From assembly GCA_016208975.1 (NCBI GenBank), contig JACQXA010000004.1:1923015-1987014 (forward strand): a stretch of 64,000 bases of DNA. Direction: 5' to 3'. The notes under the pieces were generated by a model that ran no database searches, was not told the origin of the DNA, and saw only the letters and a list, made by a program, of their open reading frames with translations. Shown in pieces: positions 35,471 to 44,316 of this stretch. The first letter of the stretch is position 1. Each line of letters begins with the position of its first letter. This DNA comes from Nitrospinota bacterium. Lineage in GTDB: Bacteria > Nitrospinota_A > UBA7883 > JACRLM01. A program made the position numbers and the translations under genes.

Positions 35471-36214
35471 ATGGATCCCTCCGATAAGCTGAACATACAG
35501 ATTCAGCACGAGTACCGGGGCAAAGGCAAGTCGCGCCTTGAACAGTACCAGGACCTGGTGGTGGGTAGCCGCTCCATATGGTTCCTCATGAAGTTCGAGC
35601 TTATTACCCTGCTTTTTTCCCGGATTCCCGGGGCGTTGGGGCTCATCCTGCGAAAAATATTCTATCCCTTCATTGTTAATAAAGTGGGGCATGGGGTGGT
35701 GTTCGGTGTGGACGTGTCCCTGCGGCATCCTCAAAAGCTTACAATTGGCGAACGGGCCATTATAGACGATGGCGTTCTTCTGGACGCCAAGGGGGCAGAT
35801 AACAACGGCATCAGCCTGGGCGCCAACAGCTACATAGGCCGGGGCACGGTGTTAAGTTGCAAGGAGGGGGATATTGTAATAGGCGACTACGCCAACATAT
35901 CCACATGGTGCAACATCTCGTCCAACTCCAAAATAATAATAGGCGAGAAAACCCTGCTGGGGCCTTATGTTTCCATCTTCGCCACCAGGCACAATTTCGA
36001 CCGGCTGGACGAGGCCATACTGGACCAGGCATGGTCCAGCAAGGGTATAACCCTGGGCGCCAACTGCTGGCTTGGGGCCAAGGTGACGGTGCTGGATGGG
36101 GTCACTGTGGGGGACAACACCGTGGTGGGCGCCGGGGCGGTGATTAACGCCGATCTGCCGCCAAACGTGGTGGCCGTGGGAATGCCCGCCAGGGTTGTAC
36201 GGGAAAGGAAATGA
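35471..36214 (+). CDS. Left-handed beta-helix acyltransferase
   Basis: 247 residues from the ATG at 35471; an upstream TTG is less likely. Hexapeptide repeats run from about residue 75 to the end (for example IGEKTLLGPYVSIFA, LGANCWLGAKVTVLDGVTVG) and the catalytic-type His lies in ATRHNFDR. Such enzymes acetylate sugars, often in surface polysaccharide pathways. Its stop overlaps the next gene (ATGA), a large membrane protein, so the two are likely cofunctional. Confidence 0.87.
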   Translation: MDPSDKLNIQIQHEYRGKGKSRLEQYQDLVVGSRSIWFLMKFELITLLFSRIPGALGLILRKIFYPFIVNKVGHGVVFGVDVSLRHPQKLTIGERAIIDDGVLLDAKGADNNGISLGANSYIGRGTVLSCKEGDIVIGDYANISTWCNISSNSKIIIGEKTLLGPYVSIFATRHNFDRLDEAILDQAWSSKGITLGANCWLGAKVTVLDGVTVGDNTVVGAGAVINADLPPNVVAVGMPARVVRERK

Positions 36215-38826
36215 CCCAAAGCCCGGCAAACCGCCCAGCCAGGCCGTTTTCGGTTTTTGCCCTCTTTTTTCTCATCGGCCTGTTTTTTTCATGGCCGCTG
36301 GCTGGAAACCTATTCAATTCCATTCCATACGCGTATATTCCCGCGGCGGAGCTTTTAAAATCGAAGCTTATCCAGGGAGACCATCTTCAGTTTTACTATC
36401 ATCTGGGTCTGCTCAAACACGCCGCGTTGGGGCATATAGAGTGGTTTACTAACCCTCTGGAATTCGCCACGGAATACCAGAGTAAAGGCTTTTACAGCTA
36501 TTTCATGCCGCTCTCGTTTCTTTATTTGCCGTTCACTGCCGTTTCAACGCCACTGGCCTACAACCTGTTCCTGCTGATAACGTTCGCTCTCGGCGGGCTG
36601 GCCATGTATTTATGGGCGTGGCAGGTTACCGGCAACCGGTTTGCGGCGCTTATGGCCGGGGTGGTGTTCAACTTCGCGCCCATAAGGCAGGTGGAGCTTT
36701 TTGGAGGCCATCCCGCCGGATTCGCCATATTCATGGCCCCGCTGACCATGTATTTTTTTGACCGGGCCATGGCCAGCCGGAAAATCGCGCAGGGCGTTCT
36801 GGCGGGGCTTTGCGCGTTCCTGCTGGCGTTCCAGTATCTCCAGTTCGGTTATTACATGCTGATGTTCCTGATTGTGTACATCCCATGGATGGTCTGGACA
36901 TCCACAACAGGCTCAGGTTTGAATTATAAAACGGCGCTCCGCGCTTTTGCGCCAACAATGGCCCCGTTCCTCACGGGTTTGGCCGGGGCTGTCGGCTGGA
37001 TGTACTACTTCAAGAAATCGGCCGTGAAAGAGGCCGTGTTCTCCGCCGGGCGCACCATGGACGAGATAAGCCTTTTTTCCCCGAAACTTTCTTCCGCGTG
37101 GGATCCGGACACGGATTTCAGCGTTTACATCGGCCTGCCGCTTCTGATGGTAGTAGCCGCGCTGGCCCTGGGCGTGGCGGCGTTAAAGTGGAAGTCCAAT
37201 TCGATGAGAGACGCCATTTTCTTCAGCGCCGTTTTCGTGTTGGCGTACATCCTCTCTTTCGGCGTAACGCTGAACGGGATTATTCCGCTGTACACGGTGT
37301 TCTATAAATATTTCCCTTATTTCAACCTTTCCCGCACCCCCGCCAAGATGATGCTGGTGTCGCTTATGTCCATCGCCATGCTAACGGCGGTATTGGCGGC
37401 ATGGTCCATAGAAAAAGAGCGCTGGCGACGGGTTGCGGGAGTTGTCCTGATCGCCTTCACCCTTGTGGTAATGGCGGACTGGCGCCCGGCCAGAGGGGTG
37501 GGGATGTGCGTCCTTGACGAGGGCAACGCCATATATAAAGATGCGGCTCAGCGAGACGGCGGGAAAATACTGAACCTGCCCATATGGCCCGGGGAAAGCT
37601 CCTGGGAGTCTATCTATCAGTATTACGCCATATCCAGCGGGGCGCCGATGATCAACGGCTATTCCCCCCTGGTGTCCAAACGGTACGCCGAAAACGTCTT
37701 CATGCCCCTCTTTTCATTAAACGCCGGGGATGTCACCCAGAAACAGGCCCACCTGTTGAAAGAGCTGGGGGTGACAAACATAATATTCCACGAAGAGGCA
37801 TATCCGCCCAAGGTGTCGGCCTATCCGGCCGGTCTGGCTGTGGCGAGACTGGCCAGGTCTCCCTATCTAAAGCTTGTGAGGCATGAAGGGCCGTTATGGC
37901 TTTTCGAGCTTTCGCCGGAGAGTGGGGAGGGGAAAGCGGAAACCATTCAGGTATCATCCCCGGTGGGAGTGTTTTACGAAGCGGAACATCTGGCCCCTAT
38001 TGGGGGAAAACGTGTTGAGGATAAGCGAGCCTCTGGCGGCATTGCGCTTTTGATGGAAAAAGCGGAGCCCGGCAATCCCGCTGGCATAATAAACGCCGGG
38101 CCGTACAGGACTTTTCCGTCCGGAAAATATACGGCCGTGTTCCGCATGAGAACCGTTGACGGGATCCCGGCGGAGGCCCCGGTGGCCAAACTGGACGTGG
38201 CCGCCGATGAGGGACGGACAATTGTAAAATGGCGGAAAGTCAACGGCGCCGAGTTTGGCCAGGATGGCGGGTATCAGGATATACAGCTGGAGTTTGAGCT
38301 TGCCCCCGGCGGCGCATGGCAATTGGAGTTTCGCGCCTATCTTGCGGGGAGCGCGCCTGTATGGCTGGACAGCGTGTATGTATTGCCAGCCGAAAGGGTT
38401 GACCCCCAGTTTGAATTCGAGGCAGAAGAGCTTTTCCATACGGGTGACGCGATAAAAGATGAAAACGCCTCCGGAGGTCTGGTGGTGCGGGCGGAGCCGG
38501 GGAAAGATCCCATAGGCCCAATGGTTTTCGGCCCATGGCGGATGTTTGAAGCGGGGGACTATTCGTTACGTGTTTATATGCGCTCAGAATGCCCTGCCGG
38601 AATCCAGGGCGGCGCAGGCGTTTCCATCCACAAGGGTGGAGAGGGTAAACTGATAATGAAAAGTGATACGCCGCCCGCGGGTCAGGCTGGCAGTGGATAT
38701 GGTGAAACCGCCCTTAAGTTCCACCTGGACGAAAAAGGGCCGCTGGAGTTTAAGGTGGTTTTTAGCGGAGCCTGCGCGGTGATGGTTGATAAATTGCGGG
38801 TTGAAGCTGATAAAACCTCCAATTGA
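36211..38826 (+). CDS. YfhO-like polytopic membrane protein with two CBM-like domains
   Basis: 871 residues. The first about 430 carry roughly twelve membrane helices in a GT-C/YfhO-like arrangement, then a soluble region. Two similar C-terminal modules (about 590-715 and about 730-870) both contain an E-A-E start, a K/D-E-x-A-S-G-G segment and an R-M/T-F-x-G/A-G-D/K-Y segment, typical of CBM6/35-type carbohydrate-binding sandwiches. This suggests transfer or recognition of glycans on the outer face. Coupled to the acyltransferase by a 4-bp overlap. Confidence 0.75.
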   Translation: MTQSPANRPARPFSVFALFFLIGLFFSWPLAGNLFNSIPYAYIPAAELLKSKLIQGDHLQFYYHLGLLKHAALGHIEWFTNPLEFATEYQSKGFYSYFMPLSFLYLPFTAVSTPLAYNLFLLITFALGGLAMYLWAWQVTGNRFAALMAGVVFNFAPIRQVELFGGHPAGFAIFMAPLTMYFFDRAMASRKIAQGVLAGLCAFLLAFQYLQFGYYMLMFLIVYIPWMVWTSTTGSGLNYKTALRAFAPTMAPFLTGLAGAVGWMYYFKKSAVKEAVFSAGRTMDEISLFSPKLSSAWDPDTDFSVYIGLPLLMVVAALALGVAALKWKSNSMRDAIFFSAVFVLAYILSFGVTLNGIIPLYTVFYKYFPYFNLSRTPAKMMLVSLMSIAMLTAVLAAWSIEKERWRRVAGVVLIAFTLVVMADWRPARGVGMCVLDEGNAIYKDAAQRDGGKILNLPIWPGESSWESIYQYYAISSGAPMINGYSPLVSKRYAENVFMPLFSLNAGDVTQKQAHLLKELGVTNIIFHEEAYPPKVSAYPAGLAVARLARSPYLKLVRHEGPLWLFELSPESGEGKAETIQVSSPVGVFYEAEHLAPIGGKRVEDKRASGGIALLMEKAEPGNPAGIINAGPYRTFPSGKYTAVFRMRTVDGIPAEAPVAKLDVAADEGRTIVKWRKVNGAEFGQDGGYQDIQLEFELAPGGAWQLEFRAYLAGSAPVWLDSVYVLPAERVDPQFEFEAEELFHTGDAIKDENASGGLVVRAEPGKDPIGPMVFGPWRMFEAGDYSLRVYMRSECPAGIQGGAGVSIHKGGEGKLIMKSDTPPAGQAGSGYGETALKFHLDEKGPLEFKVVFSGACAVMVDKLRVEADKTSN

Positions 38827-38878
38827 CCCTGTATGTTACAATGGCCAGCTTAGAGAGATCATAGGCGCGGATAATAAA

Positions 38879-39742
38879 TTGAGCAGGCTGGAACAACAAC
38901 AGATCCTCGAATTTGTGGACAAGCTCCCGGGTTTTTCCCCGGCGGCGCTGAAGATAATATCTTTGGCCAACAATCCCAACACTTCCCCCACGGAGTTGGT
39001 AAACGCCATAAGCATGGACCCCATGCTTACCGCCAAGATGCTCAAGCTTGTAAACTCGGCCTATTTCGGTTCGCGCGGCGTTGCCTCACTTAACCGGGCT
39101 GTGATGCTTCTGGGTTTCAACACGGTCAAGAACATATCCTTGTCCCTGGCGGTGGTGGGGGGCATCCGTGTGCGGGGCGAGTTCAAGTGGTTCACCAACG
39201 ACCAGTTCTGGGAACATTGCCTGGCGTGCGCCATAGTCACAAAGAGCCTGGCCAAAAAGATGAATGTGGGGGCGCTGGAGGTTGAGGAGTTTTTCGTGGC
39301 CGGCCTGGTGCACGACATGGGGCTGGCGGCGCTGATACAGAAAATGCCCAAGGAGATGGGGGATATTTACGACCCGTCCTATCAGCCCGAGCGTCCGCGG
39401 CACAACGTGGAGAAGGAAATGCTGGGTTTCTCCCACCCCGAGCTGTCCGGGCTTATCGCCCGGCGGTGGAAATTCCCGCCATCGCTGGTGGCGGCCATCG
39501 AACATCATCACGACCCTCTCGCGGCGCCCGAGGAGCATCGCAGGCTGGCCGCCGCGGTGCACCTTGCCGACAGTGGTTGCCACTCCCTAAAAATAGGTAT
39601 TCAAACCGAGATAAATATTGGTAATATCACAAAAGAAGAACTTGCCGCCGCCGGGCTGGAGCCGGACCAGGTTGAAGAAAGCCTGGTGGGCCTGCCGGAA
39701 GCGGTGGAAGGCGCCAGGTTCTTCCTAGAGAAGGTGGACTAA
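38879..39742 (+). CDS. HDOD domain signalling protein
   Basis: 287 residues if the TTG at 38879 is used; the open frame extends to 38786 inside the previous gene and the true start is uncertain. An HDOD domain covers about 15-215, with the ITALES-like DPMLTAKMLKLVNSAYFG segment, FFVAGLVHDMG and AAIEHHHDP. HDOD proteins are catalytically dead HD-like domains that scaffold signalling. The next gene is an MBL hydrolase at 9 bp. Confidence 0.88.
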   Translation: MSRLEQQQILEFVDKLPGFSPAALKIISLANNPNTSPTELVNAISMDPMLTAKMLKLVNSAYFGSRGVASLNRAVMLLGFNTVKNISLSLAVVGGIRVRGEFKWFTNDQFWEHCLACAIVTKSLAKKMNVGALEVEEFFVAGLVHDMGLAALIQKMPKEMGDIYDPSYQPERPRHNVEKEMLGFSHPELSGLIARRWKFPPSLVAAIEHHHDPLAAPEEHRRLAAAVHLADSGCHSLKIGIQTEINIGNITKEELAAAGLEPDQVEESLVGLPEAVEGARFFLEKVD

Positions 39743-39751
39743 AAAGCAGTC

Positions 39752-40642
39752 ATGCAAATCCAGTTTTGGGGGGTTCGAGGCTCCATTCCCTCACCTGCGC
39801 CGGACACGGCGCAATTCGGGGGCAACACACCATGTGTTGAGGTTCGCAACGAGGGGGAGCCGGTCATAATACTGGACTCCGGCACTGGCATCCGCAAGCT
39901 GGGGATGGAGATAATGAAAGACCCCTCGGTGCGGGAGATACACATTCTCCTCTCCCACACCCATTGGGACCATATTCAGGGCCTCCCCTTTTTCGCGCCT
40001 CTGTTCAGCCCCAAATACACCATAAAACTATACGGCCCCGTCCATTACTCCAAGAACCTGGAGCAGATTTTAAGCCTGCAGATGGACTATACCTATTTCC
40101 CCGTGAGGGTAGAGGAGCTGGCGGCCAACCTTTCTTTCCACGACATAAACGAGCAGGAACTCACCATCGGCAAGGGTGTCAGCATAAAGACCAAATTTGT
40201 GAACCATCCTGTGGTGTGCCTTTCATACCGCATTACCCACAACGGCAAGTCTTTCGTTTATTGCACGGACCATGAGCCGTACAGGAACCTTTTCGATGAC
40301 GGAGACGAGCTTAACCGCGAAGAGGGCAGGCTTGTGGCCGAAGAGCAGACCGAGGCGCTGATAAGGTTCATGGAAGGCTCAGACCTTCTGTGCATGGACG
40401 CCCAGTACACGCCGGAGGAATACCGCACAAAGATAGGCTGGGGCCATTCCCATGTGGACTACACTTACAGCATGGCCAGGGAGAGCGGCGTGGGTGAGCT
40501 GGTGCTGTTCCATCATGACCCGGACAGGACCGACTCGGAGCTCATGAAAATCCTCAGCGGCCTGCAGGACCGTTCATGGAGCCCTGTCAGCGGCGCCGTC
40601 CCTGTCCGCCTTGCCAGGGAGCGGCTGGTAATCACGCTGTGA
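39752..40642 (+). CDS. Metallo-beta-lactamase-fold hydrolase, PDE-like
   Basis: 296 residues. It starts with FWGVRGSIPSP and GGNTPCVEV, then HTHWDH (di-metal site) and further ligands in YCTDHEP and GWGHSHVDYT. This is the family of MBL hydrolases that includes class III-like cyclic nucleotide phosphodiesterases and tRNase Z relatives; a cyclic-nucleotide substrate is only a guess. It is cotranscribed with an HDOD gene and lies 5 kb from a cNMP-binding ATPase. Confidence 0.87.
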   Translation: MQIQFWGVRGSIPSPAPDTAQFGGNTPCVEVRNEGEPVIILDSGTGIRKLGMEIMKDPSVREIHILLSHTHWDHIQGLPFFAPLFSPKYTIKLYGPVHYSKNLEQILSLQMDYTYFPVRVEELAANLSFHDINEQELTIGKGVSIKTKFVNHPVVCLSYRITHNGKSFVYCTDHEPYRNLFDDGDELNREEGRLVAEEQTEALIRFMEGSDLLCMDAQYTPEEYRTKIGWGHSHVDYTYSMARESGVGELVLFHHDPDRTDSELMKILSGLQDRSWSPVSGAVPVRLARERLVITL

Positions 40643-40670
40643 TTCCCCCCAGTAGCTGGCTCACCGGCCT

Positions 40671-41360
40671 ATGACCTCCGTCGCCCACAGCATAAGAAGG
40701 ATATTCTTCACCGGGCTTCTGGTGAGCCTTCCGCTGGTCATTACCATATTCATATTCAAGTTCGTTTTCGAGTTGTTCGACGGCCTTTTAGGGCCGGTGG
40801 TGACAACGGCCATCAGGATAATGGGCGCGCCCATACCTCCCGATTTCCGCATACCAGGCATAGGCGTGGTAAGCACCATCGCGGTGATCTTTTTCATCGG
40901 CCTGGTGTCGGCCAATTACCTGGGCAGGAAACTGTGGGACATGGCCGAGACGGCTTTAACCAAAATACCCATAATCCGCTCGGTGTACATCGCCGCAAAG
41001 CAGGTGATAGACACATTTTCCACCAGCAACGGCGCGGCCTTCCGCAAGGTGGCGCTGGTGGAGTACCCGCGGAAAGGGATGTTTTCGCTGGCGTTTATAA
41101 CCGGAACCACGCGCGGAGAGGTGGCCCAGAGGCTGGGCGGGGAGATGGTGAACATCTTCATCCCCACCACGCCCAACCCCACCTCGGGATTCCTGCTTAT
41201 CCTGCCCAAAGAGGCTGTTATTGAACTTGACATGGCGGTTGAGGATGGCGTTAAGATGATCGTGTCATGCGGGCTGGTTGTGCCCCCCACCGCTGGGGCT
41301 ATTGTGGAGGGGAATCGCTCCGCTCCTTCTGACGAGCCCGTTTCTAATGGAAGTGTTTAA
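40671..41360 (+). CDS. DUF502 family membrane protein
   Basis: 229 residues. Two N-terminal membrane helices (about 10-35 and 60-80) are followed by a soluble domain with signature segments IPIIRSVYIAAKQV, TTPNPTSGFLL and the C-terminal SCGLVVP. This is the DUF502 family, widespread and of unknown function. It follows the MBL gene and leads into the DUF5674 gene at 5 bp. Confidence 0.88.
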   Translation: MTSVAHSIRRIFFTGLLVSLPLVITIFIFKFVFELFDGLLGPVVTTAIRIMGAPIPPDFRIPGIGVVSTIAVIFFIGLVSANYLGRKLWDMAETALTKIPIIRSVYIAAKQVIDTFSTSNGAAFRKVALVEYPRKGMFSLAFITGTTRGEVAQRLGGEMVNIFIPTTPNPTSGFLLILPKEAVIELDMAVEDGVKMIVSCGLVVPPTAGAIVEGNRSAPSDEPVSNGSV

Positions 41361-41365
41361 AGAAA

Positions 41366-41707
41366 ATGTCTGGGAAGTTTTGCGTACAAATAATCTCTAA
41401 AAAGGCTGGCTCAGGCCTCATTAAAAAACTGGCCGCGGGGTTCGAGGGCGAAATTAAGGCGGTGGTGGACGTCAAGCGTTCCATCATCGCCGCCGGTTGC
41501 GAATGGCACGACGAGGCGCGGGACATGCTGGTGAAGAACGGCTCCGACTCCGACGATTTGTGGGGGGCCAGGGTTTGCGTGAAAAGCGGAGACATCATCT
41601 TCAAATCGCAGATAAACGAGGGCAGGGTGGGCGCCGAGAAAAACGAAATTTGCGACCAGGAGATCCGCTCCGAAGTGGAGTCGGTAATTAGGCAGTTGCT
41701 TATCTAA
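41366..41707 (+). CDS. DUF5674 family protein
   Basis: 113 residues, soluble. Family segments seen are KAVVDVKRSIIAAG, EWHDEARDMLVKNGS and DLWGARV, ending in DQEIRSEVESVIRQLL. The function is unknown. Five bp after the DUF502 gene. Convergent with the ATP-grasp gene, 12 bp apart, with no obvious terminator. Confidence 0.75.
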   Translation: MSGKFCVQIISKKAGSGLIKKLAAGFEGEIKAVVDVKRSIIAAGCEWHDEARDMLVKNGSDSDDLWGARVCVKSGDIIFKSQINEGRVGAEKNEICDQEIRSEVESVIRQLLI

Positions 41708-41719
41708 CCCCGGCCGTCT

Positions 41720-42955
41720 TTATATCGCTCCTTCGGCCGCAAGCCTGGCTCCGTTGATGATCATCTCCCGTTCTTCCGGTCCAGCGCCAATTATAACGGC
41801 GGAAAGCTCCTCGCCGCCCGTGTCCATGGGCAGGGCTCCCCGTTTGGTTAGAGGGTTGAACGCAAACTCACCCAAAACCTCCAGCCACCGGGCCGCGGAG
41901 AAAACTTTTCCCGGGGCCGGTATCCTCACGCTGGCTCCAAGCCCAGTATCAGCCATCACCATCGGGTCGCCAGTCAAGGCGCGGTTTACAAACCAAAGGG
42001 CGGCTGTGGAAGTGTTGTGCCGGGCGTTCATCTCCACAGCGTAAACTTTCCGGGTCTGGCCGGTCACAATAAAATCCACTCCCACCACGCCTCTTAGCCC
42101 CAACAGCGCCGCCTCCCTTGCCAGGTGATGGCCCTGATCCAGAAGCTCCGCCCTCACGCGCCCGTCGGGATGGATGTCGAAAAGGTTGCCCGTATGTTTT
42201 AAATCCGCGGACATCACCTGGGCGCTCTGCCCGAAAAGGATTGCTTCATTGTCTGTGATGTAAAACTGCAGGTTGGGGCTTTCCTCCACATCCATAAGAG
42301 GCTGGAGCACATAAAGGCCGCCACCTTGCCGCTCCACACGGCTGGCCAGCGCCAGCTTTTCATCGGCGTCTCGCGCTATAAACACCCTGGAGCCGCCGAC
42401 GCTTTTCGCTCCTCGGACGATGATGGGACCACCGTTCCATTTTCTTATCCGGGACGCCACCGCGTCGCTGTTGCCTGAATAGGAAGGGATGAACGGCATA
42501 CCCATGTCTTCCAGGAGGCGCAGGAAGAAAGCCTTGTCGTTCAACAGGTCCACCACTGCGGGATTGGTGAATCCGCCACGTTTGCCCGCCATATCCATAA
42601 TCCTGTTTTCAACCGGACCCATTATGTATGGCTCCACGCCCCCTTGCCAGCGCCGGATAAACTCCATGACGCCGGGGCTTTTTATTACGTCATCGGCCAG
42701 GGAAGCGCCTGCGGACACTTCGGGGGTAAGGATATCGGCCCCGCCAGCGCCGAGGGAGCGAAGAAGGCCCAGATAGTTTTCTTCCACCTGCCCATCCAGG
42801 ATTACCGGGTCTTCCGGCCCCGCCATCAGGAGCGCCCGGCGCGAAAGGCGTTTTAAAGCCCGCTCGAAATTAAGGTAGTCGCTGGACTTTTCCGGCCATA
42901 TCTCCCTGCCCCGGGTGAAATGCACGCTGGGCAAGTGAAGCAAAGGGTTTCTCAA
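41720..42955 (-). CDS. ATP-grasp carboxylate-amine ligase-type protein
   Basis: 411 residues from the TTG at 42955, which overlaps the upstream stop as TTGA and has GGAAGGG 6 bases before it. The open frame upstream lies inside the sigma-54 activator gene and is not coding. ATP-grasp features are the central IVRGAKSVGG loop, QPLMDVEE, and the Mg-binding VYAVEMNARHN near residue 305. Such enzymes join a carboxylate to an amine or similar nucleophile. Neither substrate can be named. Last gene of the coupled PilB/TolC/NtrC operon. Confidence 0.82.
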   Translation of the reverse strand: MRNPLLHLPSVHFTRGREIWPEKSSDYLNFERALKRLSRRALLMAGPEDPVILDGQVEENYLGLLRSLGAGGADILTPEVSAGASLADDVIKSPGVMEFIRRWQGGVEPYIMGPVENRIMDMAGKRGGFTNPAVVDLLNDKAFFLRLLEDMGMPFIPSYSGNSDAVASRIRKWNGGPIIVRGAKSVGGSRVFIARDADEKLALASRVERQGGGLYVLQPLMDVEESPNLQFYITDNEAILFGQSAQVMSADLKHTGNLFDIHPDGRVRAELLDQGHHLAREAALLGLRGVVGVDFIVTGQTRKVYAVEMNARHNTSTAALWFVNRALTGDPMVMADTGLGASVRIPAPGKVFSAARWLEVLGEFAFNPLTKRGALPMDTGGEELSAVIIGAGPEEREMIINGARLAAEGAI

Positions 42956-44316
42956 TTCTTGCCCTTCCGCCTGTAGCCGGATGGATCCACTCCCGCCGCT
43001 TTCATTTTTGAATAGAGGGTTTTTCTGTCCAGCCCGGCCTGTTGCGCAACAGCGCTTATGTTCCCTGAGAACCTGGCAAGTAGCGACTGGAAATAGTTTC
43101 TTTCCACGGCGATCAAGGCTTTCTCGCGCATCTGCCGGTAGGGCAGGGCGGCCAGGCCCTCCTGCGCTTCGCTTTTTACCGGCAGGGTTCCAAGTCCTAC
43201 GTCGGCCTCCCTTATAATTCCATCTCTGGCCACTATCACCGCCCGCTCCATGGCGTTTTCCAGTTCGCGCACGTTGCCGTCCCACCGGGCGGCGGCAAGT
43301 TTGGCCATGGCGGCCGGGTCTATGGAATGGGCGGCCCGGCCATGCCGGGCGGCGTATTGTAACAGAAAATGCTCCGCCAGAGCCGGGATGTCCCCGGGCC
43401 GTTCCCGCAGGGGCGGCACATGCACCGGGAATGTGTTGATCCTGTAATAAAGGTCCCGCCGGAACCTTCCTTCGGCCACGTCGGCGGCCAGGTCCCGGTT
43501 GGTGGCGAAGATAAGCCGGATATCCGTTTTTATAACGGTGTTGCTTCCCAGCCTTTCCACCTCGCCTGTCTCAAGCGCCTTTAAAAGCTTCACCTGGGTT
43601 GCGGGGCTTATCTCGCCGATTTCGTCCAGGAACAGGGTGCCGCCATGGGCTATCTCGAACTTGCCCGGCTTTTCCCGGATGGCGCCGGTGAAAGCCCCCT
43701 TCTCATGCCCGAATAACTCCGATTCCAGCAACGACTCGCTGAGGGCGCCGCAGTTGATGGTGACAAACTTCATTCCCCCTCTACGACTGAGCTTGTGCAC
43801 CGCCGCCGCGATAAGCTCTTTGCCCACACCGGTCTCGCCATGGATTAGCACCGCCGAGTCGGTTCCCGCCACCGAGCGTATGGTTTCGTAAAGGCCCAGC
43901 ATTTTCTCCGCCCGGCCGATGATGCCGCAGAAGTCCCGCTCTTGCCCTGCCCCGCTTCCGGCCATGGCGATGGCCCGTTCCAGCGTCTCGTCGGAATAGG
44001 GTTTTGTCAGGGCGCAAATGGCCCCGGCGTGGAGGAAGGTTTTTTCCAGCGCCTCGTCGGCCCCGCCAAGAAGGATGACTATGGGCGACCCCGGGGATTT
44101 GGAGCGGATGTGGGCCATTATGTCAGTAGGGCCTGGTGTGGGAAACCTGGGGTCCGCGAAGATTATGTCAAACCGTCCGGAATATATCTCCAGCCTGTCC
44201 ACCTCCTGCCATGCGTAAGCGGCCCGGGCGGCCCACCCGAGTCTTTCCAGCTTACCGCGAAGGCTTTCCACGGCATGCCTGTCCAAATCCACGATAAGGG
44301 CGGAACCGGCGTTCAT
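42952..44316 (-). CDS. NtrC-family sigma-54 activator with eroded receiver
   Basis: 454 residues. The receiver (1-115) keeps the Asp in FADPRFP and the Lys in LTKPY but has Leu in the second acidic position (IVDLD) and Gly where the switch Thr/Ser sits (ILLGG). The AAA+ domain has GETGVGKE near 159-166, the sigma-54-contacting GAFTGA near 206-211 and a Fis-type HTH at the end (GNISAVAQQAGLDRKTL). It would activate sigma-54 promoters. Overlaps TolC by 4 bp and the ATP-grasp start by 4 bp. Confidence 0.93.
   Translation of the reverse strand: MNAGSALIVDLDRHAVESLRGKLERLGWAARAAYAWQEVDRLEIYSGRFDIIFADPRFPTPGPTDIMAHIRSKSPGSPIVILLGGADEALEKTFLHAGAICALTKPYSDETLERAIAMAGSGAGQERDFCGIIGRAEKMLGLYETIRSVAGTDSAVLIHGETGVGKELIAAAVHKLSRRGGMKFVTINCGALSESLLESELFGHEKGAFTGAIREKPGKFEIAHGGTLFLDEIGEISPATQVKLLKALETGEVERLGSNTVIKTDIRLIFATNRDLAADVAEGRFRRDLYYRINTFPVHVPPLRERPGDIPALAEHFLLQYAARHGRAAHSIDPAAMAKLAAARWDGNVRELENAMERAVIVARDGIIREADVGLGTLPVKSEAQEGLAALPYRQMREKALIAVERNYFQSLLARFSGNISAVAQQAGLDRKTLYSKMKAAGVDPSGYRRKGKN

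Noticed and set aside
42956-43285. Upstream extension of the ATP-grasp frame
   Set aside because: Lies within the sigma-54 activator gene; the TTG at 42955 has the ribosome site and the 4-bp overlap seen at the other junctions.
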